From an uncultured Lachnospiraceae bacterium (GTDB lineage: Bacteria; Bacillota; Clostridia; Lachnospirales; Lachnospiraceae), in contig CAKREB010000005.1 of assembly GCA_934317005.1 (NCBI GenBank), positions 124,001 through 188,000 of the forward strand: 64,000 bases of DNA. The letters run 5' to 3'. Numbering within the stretch: the first letter of the stretch is position 1; each line of letters starts with the position of its first letter. A model generated the notes under the pieces. That model was not told the DNA's origin and made no database searches. It saw only the letters and a list, made by a program, of their open reading frames with translations. This document shows, piece by piece, positions 18,097-25,661 of this stretch. A program made the translations under genes and the position numbers.

Positions 18097-18264
18097 ATGG
18101 AAAATGACTTTACGAATTATATACGAATAAATGTGCGGAAAATGCGTACACAAAGAATAAGAAAAGAGGCTTTTGCAAAATTGGAACAGTTGCGCAAAAA
18201 AGGAACTGTCACAGATGGTGATACAGAATTAACTTCTTATAGGAAAGAAAAATACAGTAAGTGA
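18097..18264 (+). CDS. Small basic hypothetical protein in the hisH element
   Basis: 55 residues, rich in Lys and Arg in the first half (I-R-I-N-V-R-K-M-R-T-Q-R-I-R-K), then a polar tail ending Y-R-K-E-K-Y-S-K. It may be helical. No good ribosome site, no recognised family. It lies between the left repeat and the primase-helicase gene; it could be a remnant or a small regulator. Coding status is uncertain. Confidence 0.4.
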   Translation: MENDFTNYIRINVRKMRTQRIRKEAFAKLEQLRKKGTVTDGDTELTSYRKEKYSK

Positions 18265-18290
18265 AAATTTGATTTTGTGGAGATGTCAAT

Positions 18291-18341
18291 ATGCGTGATT
18301 CGGTAGAAAATATATCACAACTACAAAAAAACTAAATGATT
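18291..18341 (+). other. Frame-broken 5' end of the primase-helicase gene (A7 run)
   Basis: ATG 18291 has a good ribosome site (GGAG, 8-9 bases upstream) and reads 14 codons before TAA at 18333. The run of seven A (18325-18331) just before that stop is the break. One more A would give a continuous frame reading M-R-D-S-V-E-N-I-S-Q-L-Q-K-K-L-N-D-L and on into the long gene, forming one coiled coil. As it stands the long frame has no ATG here, only TTG codons. This may be a real mutation, a phase-variable or slippage-controlled site, or a sequencing error. Confidence 0.7.
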
Positions 18342-21283
18342 TGCAGTTGGAAAACCAGATATTAAAAAATATATTGAATAAAGCAGGATTGTCATACCAT
18401 GAAGAATTATCAGCACTTAGACAAAGTGCCACTAAAGAGAATTATGATCAGGAACAAGGAAAAAGAATTATTCATCCACGGGCAATAACGGAAAATATGG
18501 CAAATCAGTTTTTTGGAATGTTTTGGGGACGGCAGGATGTCTATGCTAAGCGTAGTGTTAATAGAGAAACCGGAAAAGCTGCATATTATCCTCAGTGCAG
18601 CAATTTTTGGACGAATGTATGCCATAAGAAGATTAAAGATGGTGTTAAATGTAAGGATTGCAAGAAGCGTTCTTATAAAGCAATAACAAAGAAAGATATA
18701 TTAAATCATTTGCTGGGAAATGCATATAATGGATCAGATGTAATAGGTGTATACCCGTTACTTAGTAATGGAACATGCAGATTCATGGTATTTGATTTTG
18801 ATAATCATGATAAGGGAGCGGAAGAGAAAGATTATGCAAATATTGATGATACATGGACTGAAGAAGTTGAGGCTGTAAGAGAAATCTGTGTACTAAATGG
18901 AATAGAGCCGTTAGTAGAACGCTCAAGATCTGGCAAAGGTGCGCATATATGGATATTTTTTGATAAGCCGATAGCGGCTTCGTTGGTAAGAGGATTTGGA
19001 TTTGCTTTGCTTGATAAAGGAGCAGAACAGGTTAATTTAAAATCTTTTAAATATTATGACCGAATGCTGCCTGCACAGGATTCGTTACCGGATGATAGTA
19101 AAGTTGGCAATTTGATTGCGCTACCATTACAGGGGAAAGCATTACGGGATGGAAATAGTGCATTTGTTGATGGAAACTGGAATGCTTATCCTGATCAATG
19201 GGAGATTTTATTCAGCAAACCCAAATTATCACAGGAGTTCTTGGAAGAGAAAATAAAAGAATGGTCAAATTCTATTGATGATATTACTGCAAATGCTGAT
19301 GAAAGTGATAGAGAAAAGCCCTGGGATAGAGTGTGGCATTTTAATAAAAAAGATATAGATGGAAGGTTACATATTACGTTGTCAAATGGAGTATATGTAG
19401 ATAATGCGAATTTGAAAGTATCAATGCAGAACAGAATTCGGAGGATGGCAGCAATTAGTAATCCGATTTTCTATAAACATCAGGCAATAGGCACATCTAA
19501 TTATGATACATCAAGATGGATATATCTGGGGAAAGACCATTTGAGTGGATATATACAGATACCACGAGGACTGTATGACGAACTTTTGAAAAGTGTAAAG
19601 CAGGCAGATATCATTTATGAAATTGAAGATGAGCGTCAACAGGGAAGAAGTATTAATGTAGCATTTAATGGTGAATTGCGTCCTGAACAGGACAAGGCAT
19701 TAAAGGAATTAACGAAGTATGATAATGGAATACTTTACGCTGCAACAGCATTTGGTAAAACGGTTGTAAGTAGTGCAATAATAGCACAAAAGAAAGTTAA
19801 TACATTAATTATACTTGAATCTTCTGCGCTGATGGAACAATGGAAAGAGGCATTGGTTGAATTTCTGAATATTAATGAGGAACTTCCGACATACGAGACT
19901 AAGACTGGAAGAGTCAGGAAAAGAAAAAGTCTGATTGGAATATTGCAGGGAGCACATGATTCCATGACAGGAATTATAGATATTGCGATGGCAGGATCGT
20001 TGTGTAAAAAAGGAGAGTTTCATAAGCGATTGAATCAATATGGACTTGTCATAGTTGACGAGTGTCATCACTCCGCTTCGGAAACCATAGCAAATGTATT
20101 AAAAGAAGTAAAGGCAAAATATGTATATGGAGTCACAGCAACGCCGAAAAGAGGAGATGGGTTAGAAAAAATTAATTATATGCTTATCGGACCTATAAGA
20201 TATAGCTATACGGCAAAGGAAAAAGCAAAAGAGCAGGGTATACAGCATCTTGTATATCCGCGATTTACACGTACCGTATTGCCAAGAGGCGTGATTATCG
20301 GAAAGATGCATCCAAATGAAGCGTATGAGATTATTCATAATAATGATATTAGGGATGAACAGATTATAGAGGATGTGAAGCAGTGTGTATCCGCAGGTCG
20401 TACACCTGTTATATTGTCTCGTTACAAGGATCATTCTGAAAAACTGTACGAGCGGTTAAAAAACTACGCAGATCATGTATTTCTTATGACGGGAAATAAT
20501 TCTAAGAGGGAACACAAAAAGATTCTTGAGCAGATGCAGCAGGTTGATAAAGAGGATTCTTTTATATTAATAGCTACGGGATCTTTGGTAGGAGAAGGCT
20601 TTGATTTTCCGAGGTTAGACACACTTGTTATGGCGACACCCGTATCGTTTCGTGGTGTGGTTGAACAGTATGCTGGAAGATTAAATCGTGATTATGCAGG
20701 TAAAGAAAATGTGATAATATATGATTATGTGGATAATCATATTCCAATGTTTGATAATATGTATGCGAAGCGATTGAAAGCATATAAACAGATCGGATAT
20801 GAGCTTGCTGGTGGTTTGCAAACTGATAAACAGATGGTTAATGCAATATATGCTGGAGATAATTATATTGAAAACTATCATAAGGATTTGCTTGATGCTA
20901 ATAAGAATGTAATAATTTCCAGTCCTGCAATCAGTGGTCCAAAAGTTTATGAGTTGATCGATATGTTCAAAGAAAAGCAGACGTTAGGTGTTCAGGTTAC
21001 TATAGTTACATGGACTCCGGATTCATATGGATATGGTGATGCAGCATACTGGATGCAGTTGCATGAAGATATGCGTAAAGCAGGCTTTTATATCAAAACG
21101 GTTGAAGAATCCTGTGAACGATTTGCAGTCATTGATCAGGAAGTAGTATGGTATGGAAATATTAATTTGCTGGCAAGGGATAAGGTTGATGGTAGTATTA
21201 TGAGGGTTCTGAGTAAGGAGATAGCAAGTGAATTGATGGAACTTACATTTGGGAATAATAGCAATGATAAAATTGAAATATAA
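18341..21283 (+). CDS. AEP primase - SF2 helicase - PLD-like fusion (TOTE-type conflict protein)
   Basis: 980 residues from a TTG at 18341; the natural start is probably 18291 (see the A7 frame break). Order: short coiled coil; archaeo-eukaryotic primase domain with a four-Cys zinc knuckle insert (C-K-D-C part, about 87-110), acidic motif F-D-F-D-N-H (near 150) and S-G-K-G-A-H-I-W-I-F-F (near 195); linker; SF2 helicase with Walker A A-T-A-F-G-K-T (near 469), D-E-C-H box (near 571), T-A-T-P-K-R and motif VI Q-Y-A-G-R-L-N-R; and a C-terminal PLD-like domain (about 850-975) in which the usual His-x-Lys is degenerate (C-E-R-F-A-V-I-D). The architecture matches proteins described as TOTE conflict systems, proposed to act in defence against foreign DNA. 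Family match is from memory. Confidence 0.88.
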   Translation: MQLENQILKNILNKAGLSYHEELSALRQSATKENYDQEQGKRIIHPRAITENMANQFFGMFWGRQDVYAKRSVNRETGKAAYYPQCSNFWTNVCHKKIKDGVKCKDCKKRSYKAITKKDILNHLLGNAYNGSDVIGVYPLLSNGTCRFMVFDFDNHDKGAEEKDYANIDDTWTEEVEAVREICVLNGIEPLVERSRSGKGAHIWIFFDKPIAASLVRGFGFALLDKGAEQVNLKSFKYYDRMLPAQDSLPDDSKVGNLIALPLQGKALRDGNSAFVDGNWNAYPDQWEILFSKPKLSQEFLEEKIKEWSNSIDDITANADESDREKPWDRVWHFNKKDIDGRLHITLSNGVYVDNANLKVSMQNRIRRMAAISNPIFYKHQAIGTSNYDTSRWIYLGKDHLSGYIQIPRGLYDELLKSVKQADIIYEIEDERQQGRSINVAFNGELRPEQDKALKELTKYDNGILYAATAFGKTVVSSAIIAQKKVNTLIILESSALMEQWKEALVEFLNINEELPTYETKTGRVRKRKSLIGILQGAHDSMTGIIDIAMAGSLCKKGEFHKRLNQYGLVIVDECHHSASETIANVLKEVKAKYVYGVTATPKRGDGLEKINYMLIGPIRYSYTAKEKAKEQGIQHLVYPRFTRTVLPRGVIIGKMHPNEAYEIIHNNDIRDEQIIEDVKQCVSAGRTPVILSRYKDHSEKLYERLKNYADHVFLMTGNNSKREHKKILEQMQQVDKEDSFILIATGSLVGEGFDFPRLDTLVMATPVSFRGVVEQYAGRLNRDYAGKENVIIYDYVDNHIPMFDNMYAKRLKAYKQIGYELAGGLQTDKQMVNAIYAGDNYIENYHKDLLDANKNVIISSPAISGPKVYELIDMFKEKQTLGVQVTIVTWTPDSYGYGDAAYWMQLHEDMRKAGFYIKTVEESCERFAVIDQEVVWYGNINLLARDKVDGSIMRVLSKEIASELMELTFGNNSNDKIEI

Positions 21284-21311
21284 AAAGATTAGATTGGAAG
21301 CAGGTGATTCA

Positions 21312-22862
21312 ATGGTCAACAAAGAGTTTTTTGGTGAAACAAAGAATGTAGAATTCAAAAGAGAGATTCCTAGTAGACATGAAAAGTTTTTAAAAGATAT
21401 TATTGCATTTTCGAATAGTACCGGAGGCCAGGTTATTGTTGGGATTGAAGACGAAACTTGCATTGTATATGGAATTGGTGAACAAAGTCCGTTTAAGCTG
21501 TCTGATTCAATATCAAATATGATTTCTGATGCATGCACGCCTCAGATAGAACCGGATATTTCCATACAGACAATAGAAGATAAAACGGTGCTTGTAATAG
21601 ATGTTGCACCGGGGAAATTCAGACCGTATTATTTAGCTAATAAAGATAAAGAGACGACTTCTTATATTAGAATAAATGGGACAAGCAGACCGGCAGATGC
21701 ACGAAAATTGCAGGAGTTAGAACTGGAAGGACAAAATATATCATATGATTCTCTTCAGGATATTGGGCGGGAATATGATGAGAATAAGGCGTTAGAATTG
21801 TGTGAAACTATGAAAAAGATTGCAGTAGCTTCGTGTGAGACAGAGGAGGAAAGAATTGCCATAAAAGATATGTCTTTAACCAAATTACACGACTTCGGAT
21901 TGCTTTGCATGGTTGGCAGAAATCCATATCCTACACATGCATTTGACTTGTTGACAGATAATACAAACAAAGCGGCAAAGATACAATGTGCATTATTTAA
22001 AGGCAAAACAAGGGATATTTTTATTGATAGAAAAGTGTTTGACGGACCGATATATGAACAGGTTGACGATGCGTATAACTTTGTTTTGAGACATATAGAT
22101 ATGGGAGCACAGATTGATGGAGAGTATAGGAAGGATATATATGAACTACCGGTATCTGCTGTCAGAGAGACAATAGCAAATGCCGTTTTGCATAGAAGTT
22201 ATTTGGATAGATCTTGCATACAGGTATGTATTTATGATGATAGAATGGAAGTTTCTTCGCCGGGAATGTTATATGGCGGACTGGATATAGAGACGGCGAA
22301 AACAGGAAAATCAACATGCAGAAATGAGGCAATTGCGGAGGCCTTTCATTATATGCATATTGTAGAGGCTTGGGGAACTGGAATTCCTAGAATTATTAAT
22401 AGATGTAAAGAATATGATCTTCCGGTTCCTGCATTTGAAGAATTTGGAGATGGTTTTAAGGTCACGCTTTTCAGAAAAGCAAGCAATGCTCAGGAAAAAG
22501 TAAGCAACACTCAGGGAAAAGCAGGCAATGACCAGGAAAAAGTAAGCAACATTCAGGGAAAAGCAGGCAATGACCAAGAAAAAGTAAGCAATGCTCAGGA
22601 AAAAGTAAGCAATAAATTCGATAATTATGTACCTTTTCTAAAAGCAGTGGAGGCAACAGATATATTTATAAATAATATCAGAATGGTATATGAGCACTGC
22701 AATGTGGACACTCCGTTTGGACAGGCAAATGTAATGGAGTGGCTTGAATGTTCTAAATCTAAAGCAACTAATATTATGAATGTATTAAAAACGGCGGAGA
22801 TAATAGAAAAAGTAAAAGGATTTGGTCCAGGAAGGTATAGATTTGTGGACTTACAAGATTAA
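21312..22862 (+). CDS. AlbA_2 (Schlafen-type) nucleic-acid-binding protein with ATPase domain
   Basis: 516 residues from ATG 21312 (AGGTG 5 bases upstream); an ATG at 21249 overlapping the previous gene is less likely. The N-terminal AlbA_2 domain has E-F-K-R-E and the core A-F-S-N-S-T-G-G-Q-V-I-V-G-I-E-D; next comes the RecG-like C-terminal ATPase part with V-R-E-T-I-A-N-A-V-L-H-R-S-Y and E-A-W-G-T-G-I-P-R-I. Six 7-residue repeats follow (about 391-432), then a winged-helix tail. Such proteins are common in defence and mobile regions. It follows the primase-helicase gene by 28 bases, so the two are probably co-transcribed. Confidence 0.88.
   Translation: MVNKEFFGETKNVEFKREIPSRHEKFLKDIIAFSNSTGGQVIVGIEDETCIVYGIGEQSPFKLSDSISNMISDACTPQIEPDISIQTIEDKTVLVIDVAPGKFRPYYLANKDKETTSYIRINGTSRPADARKLQELELEGQNISYDSLQDIGREYDENKALELCETMKKIAVASCETEEERIAIKDMSLTKLHDFGLLCMVGRNPYPTHAFDLLTDNTNKAAKIQCALFKGKTRDIFIDRKVFDGPIYEQVDDAYNFVLRHIDMGAQIDGEYRKDIYELPVSAVRETIANAVLHRSYLDRSCIQVCIYDDRMEVSSPGMLYGGLDIETAKTGKSTCRNEAIAEAFHYMHIVEAWGTGIPRIINRCKEYDLPVPAFEEFGDGFKVTLFRKASNAQEKVSNTQGKAGNDQEKVSNIQGKAGNDQEKVSNAQEKVSNKFDNYVPFLKAVEATDIFINNIRMVYEHCNVDTPFGQANVMEWLECSKSKATNIMNVLKTAEIIEKVKGFGPGRYRFVDLQD
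22482..22607 (+). repeat. Six tandem 21-bp repeats inside the AlbA_2 gene
   Basis: Six imperfect 21-base units encode heptads of the pattern S-N-x-Q-x-K-x (for example S-N-A-Q-E-K-V, G-N-D-Q-E-K-V, S-N-I-Q-G-K-A). Units 3 and 5 are nearly identical to each other, as are units 1 and 6. Copy number could vary between strains without breaking the frame. Confidence 0.9.
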
Positions 22863-22883
22863 TAAAACTTCACCTGTAAGAAC

Positions 22884-22971
22884 CATATCGACAACACCCC
22901 CGGCATGTGGTAAACTTTACCCATACAAAACAACGACAACAGAGGTGATATACAACAATGATAGCTATAAT
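22884..22971 (+). repeat. Right 88-bp direct repeat (native hisH promoter/start)
   Basis: Second copy of the 17943-18030 repeat, running without a break into intact hisH. Confidence 0.95.
22888..22916 (+). promoter_or_regulatory. hisHF promoter (right repeat)
   Basis: TCGACA (22888-22893), 17-base spacer, TAAACT (22911-22916), about 40 bases before hisH. The match to consensus is moderate, but the position is right. Confidence 0.5.
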
Positions 22972-23569
22972 CGACTATGATGCAGGTAACTTAAAAAGTG
23001 TAGAAAAAGCATTGCAGCATCTTTCATATGAATGTAAGATCACACGGGATGCAAAAGAGATTCTTAAAGCAGACCGCGTAATCCTGCCGGGGGTAGGTGC
23101 ATTTGGCGATGCAATGGAAAAGTTAAAAAAATATGGTCTTGTAGAGATTATTAAACAGGTAATAGAGAAGAAAACGCCTTTCTTAGGAATCTGTCTGGGA
23201 CTTCAGCTTATGTTTGAGAGCAGTGATGAGGCGCCCGGAGTGGAGGGACTTGGAATCCTTCCGGGAAAGATTGTTGCATTTCCGAAAAAAGAGGGATACA
23301 AGATCCCGCATATGGGATGGAATTCATTGGAAATTAAGGAGAATGCAACGTTGTTTCAGGGACTGGAAAAAAATCCATATGTATATTTTGTTCATTCTTT
23401 TTATCTGGAAGCAGAAAATGAATTTGATGTAGCAGCGACAACAGAGTATATTACGCATGTGCATGCATCAGTAGAGCATAAAAATATTTTTGCGTGCCAG
23501 TTTCATCCGGAAAAAAGCGGTGACGTGGGACTTCAGATACTAAAGAATTTTTGTGAATACAAGTTGTAA
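22958..23569 (+). CDS. hisH: Imidazole glycerol phosphate synthase, glutaminase subunit
   Basis: HisH releases ammonia from glutamine and passes it through HisF to make imidazole glycerol phosphate and AICAR in histidine synthesis. 203 residues, full length. Class I amidotransferase: nucleophile Cys in G-I-C-L-G, and His-x-Glu in Q-F-H-P-E-K-S-G. The ribosome site AGAGGTGAT precedes the ATG. The promoter and first codons are duplicated 4.9 kb upstream, yet this copy is intact. hisF follows; other his genes are not in view. Confidence 0.97.
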   Translation: MIAIIDYDAGNLKSVEKALQHLSYECKITRDAKEILKADRVILPGVGAFGDAMEKLKKYGLVEIIKQVIEKKTPFLGICLGLQLMFESSDEAPGVEGLGILPGKIVAFPKKEGYKIPHMGWNSLEIKENATLFQGLEKNPYVYFVHSFYLEAENEFDVAATTEYITHVHASVEHKNIFACQFHPEKSGDVGLQILKNFCEYKL

Positions 23570-23598
23570 TAGTGAGCGAGAACGAAAGGACAGAATAT

Positions 23599-24360
23599 AT
23601 GTTTACAAAAAGAATCATTCCGTGTTTGGATGTGAATAATGGACGAGTGGTAAAAGGGATTAACTTTGTGGATCTTCGGGATGCGGGAGATCCGGTTGAG
23701 GTTGGTGCAGCTTATGGAGAGGCAGGAGCGGATGAGCTGGTGTTTTTGGACATTACAGCATCCTCCGATGCCAGAAAGACAAAGATTGATATGGTGCGCC
23801 GCGTAGCGGAAACGGTTTTTATTCCGTTTACAGTAGGCGGAGGAATCCGTACAATTGATGACTTTAAGCTGGTTCTAAGAGAAGGTGCCGATAAAGTGTC
23901 AGTCAACTCTGCGGCAATTCAGAATCCAAATCTCATTTCTGAAGCGGCTATGAAGTTTGGCAGTCAGTGTGTTGTGGTGGCAATCGATGCCAAGCGCCGA
24001 CCGGATGGAAGCGGATGGAATATTTATAAAAATGGCGGTCGTGTAGATATGGGAATTGATGCGGTAGAGTGGGCGATGAAGGCCAATGAGCTTGGTGCTG
24101 GAGAGATTCTTCTGACAAGCATGGATTGTGATGGAACGAAGGACGGATATGATATTGAATTGACTAAGACGGTATCAGACAATGTATCGATTCCGGTTAT
24201 TGCTTCCGGCGGAGCAGGAAAGTTAGAGCACTTCAAAGAAGCATTAACGGAAGGCAATGCAGACGCCGTTTTGGCAGCGTCATTATTTCATTACAAAGAA
24301 CTGACGATCAAGCAGGTAAAAGAATACCTGCGTGCAGAGGGAATCAGCGTGCGTCTATAG
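23599..24360 (+). CDS. hisF: Imidazole glycerol phosphate synthase, cyclase subunit
   Basis: Beta/alpha barrel partner of HisH; it joins ammonia to PRFAR and closes the imidazole ring. 253 residues from ATG 23599 (AAAGGA 8 bases upstream, M-F-T-K-R-I-I-P-C-L-D-V); a GTG at 23572 gives a longer, atypical N-terminus. Catalytic aspartates are visible in P-C-L-D-V and in S-M-D-C-D-G-T-K; the phosphate loops G-G-G-I-R and S-G-G-A-G are present. Confidence 0.97.
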   Translation: MFTKRIIPCLDVNNGRVVKGINFVDLRDAGDPVEVGAAYGEAGADELVFLDITASSDARKTKIDMVRRVAETVFIPFTVGGGIRTIDDFKLVLREGADKVSVNSAAIQNPNLISEAAMKFGSQCVVVAIDAKRRPDGSGWNIYKNGGRVDMGIDAVEWAMKANELGAGEILLTSMDCDGTKDGYDIELTKTVSDNVSIPVIASGGAGKLEHFKEALTEGNADAVLAASLFHYKELTIKQVKEYLRAEGISVRL

Positions 24361-24375
24361 AGGAGGACGGTTAGT

Positions 24376-25053
24376 ATGTCGATGATAACAAATGATTGGC
24401 TGGACGCAATTCGTCCGGAGTTTTCGAAACCGTATTATCGGGAGTTATTTGAATTTGTAAAAGCAGAGTATAGCAGAGTTGTTGTGTATCCGCCGGCAGA
24501 CGATATTTTCAATGCATTTCATTTTACACCGTTATCGAAGGTAAAGGTTCTGATCTTAGGGCAGGATCCTTATCATAATGTACATCAGGCACATGGATTA
24601 AGCTTTTCCGTTCCGAGTGATCAAAAGGAGATTCCTCCTTCTTTACAGAATATTTATAAAGAGCTTCATGATGATTTAGGATGCACTATTCCGAACAATG
24701 GGTATCTGAAAAAGTGGGCAGATCAGGGAGTACTTTTGTTAAATACTGTTTTGACGGTTCGCGCACATCAGGCAAATTCTCATCAGGGAAAAGGCTGGGA
24801 ACAGTTTACGGATGCCGTGATCCAGGCGGTCAATGCACAGGATCGTCCGATTGTATATCTTTTGTGGGGAAGACCGGCACAGAGTAAGATTCAGATGCTT
24901 ACCAATCCGAAGCATCTGATCTTAAAAGCACCACATCCAAGTCCGCTATCGGCATATCGGGGATTTTTCGGATGCAGACATTTTAGCCAGGCAAATGCCT
25001 TTTTAGAGGAGCACGGAGTGGAACCGATTGATTGGCAGATAGAAGATGTTTAG
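24376..25053 (+). CDS. ung: Uracil-DNA glycosylase (family 1)
   Basis: Removes uracil from DNA to begin base excision repair. 225 residues. Family-1 motifs: G-Q-D-P-Y-H with the catalytic Asp (water-activating loop), L-L-N-T-V-L-T-V, and the leucine loop H-P-S-P-L-S-A. It follows hisF by 15 bases with AGAGGAGG before the ATG, so it is probably part of the hisHF transcript. Confidence 0.97.
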   Translation: MSMITNDWLDAIRPEFSKPYYRELFEFVKAEYSRVVVYPPADDIFNAFHFTPLSKVKVLILGQDPYHNVHQAHGLSFSVPSDQKEIPPSLQNIYKELHDDLGCTIPNNGYLKKWADQGVLLLNTVLTVRAHQANSHQGKGWEQFTDAVIQAVNAQDRPIVYLLWGRPAQSKIQMLTNPKHLILKAPHPSPLSAYRGFFGCRHFSQANAFLEEHGVEPIDWQIEDV

Positions 25054-25099
25054 AATATTTTAGATTTATTTAATAGTAATTGTAAAAAAGGTGTAGTAA

Positions 25100-25155
25100 T
25101 ATAGAACGCAGTAAATAATTAACCAAGTTAAATATTTACTGCGTTCTATATTTTT
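25100..25155 (+). terminator. Long inverted repeat, terminator after ung (possible operator)
   Basis: Perfect 18-base arms (25100-25117 and 25133-25150), 15-base loop, followed by TTTTT. It should terminate the hisHF-ung transcript. Its length and position 54 bases before marR also fit an operator, so a double role is possible. Confidence 0.75.
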
Positions 25156-25208
25156 GTGGATTTTAAAAGATATAGGATATTCAAACATCTTAGCAGGAGG
25201 TGATATCG

Positions 25209-25661
25209 TTGAACGAAAGAGTACAAAGGTTGATGCGGATCGGGTATCAGTACCAGCATTTGAATTATCAGACACTGTTTCCAGAGGTGTCGCATGGAGA
25301 GTGGATTCTTCTTGTTTCTATTAAAAAGCAGGCAGAAAGTGAGGAGATGCCATTTCATTCACCGGGAACCGGAAAGTTTGCGAAAATGTTATCGTGCAGT
25401 CCGCCTATGATTTCAAAAATGTTTCGATCTTTGGAAAAGAAAGGTTATATCATACGCAGGATTGATGAAAATGACAGGAGAAATACAAATGTTTTCCTGA
25501 CAGAGCAGGGAGAAGAACTGCTGGAAACAGGAAAAGCACGAATGGATGTCTTGTTTGACAAGGTTGTGGAAAAGTTTGGAGAAGAGCAGATGGATGAGCT
25601 GCTAAATATTATGGAAGAGTTTTGTCAGGTGATGAGAGAAGAATTGGAGGAAAAGCAATGA
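25209..25661 (+). CDS. MarR family transcriptional regulator
   Basis: 150 residues. TTG 25209 is chosen: AGGAGG (25195-25200) stands 8 bases before it, whereas GTG 25200 overlaps that site. Winged helix typical of MarR (S-P-P-M-I-S-K-M-F-R-S-L-E-K-K-G-Y-I, then the wing D-E-N-D-R-R-N-T). It overlaps the following ABC exporter gene (ATGA at 25658-25661). This gene order is common for drug exporters repressed by their own MarR protein, so it likely controls this operon. Confidence 0.92.
   Translation: MNERVQRLMRIGYQYQHLNYQTLFPEVSHGEWILLVSIKKQAESEEMPFHSPGTGKFAKMLSCSPPMISKMFRSLEKKGYIIRRIDENDRRNTNVFLTEQGEELLETGKARMDVLFDKVVEKFGEEQMDELLNIMEEFCQVMREELEEKQ

Larger units (their letters stand above)
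17943..22971 (+). mobile_element. Candidate integrated element at the 5' end of hisH
   Basis: Two perfect 88-base direct repeats (17943-18030 and 22884-22971, offset 4941) enclose a small ORF, a primase-helicase gene and an AlbA_2/ATPase gene. The left repeat runs into a truncated hisH start, the right repeat into intact hisH, so insertion duplicated the hisHF promoter and first codons and left the gene functional. Inside, the DNA is visibly richer in A and T than its flanks. No integrase or transposase is seen, so the mechanism is unknown; a recombinase acting in trans, or homologous recombination, are options. Confidence 0.65.

Noticed and set aside
17943..22971. Insertion sequence with target-site duplication
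   Set aside because: 88 bases is too long for a target duplication, and there is no transposase or terminal inverted repeat that I can see.
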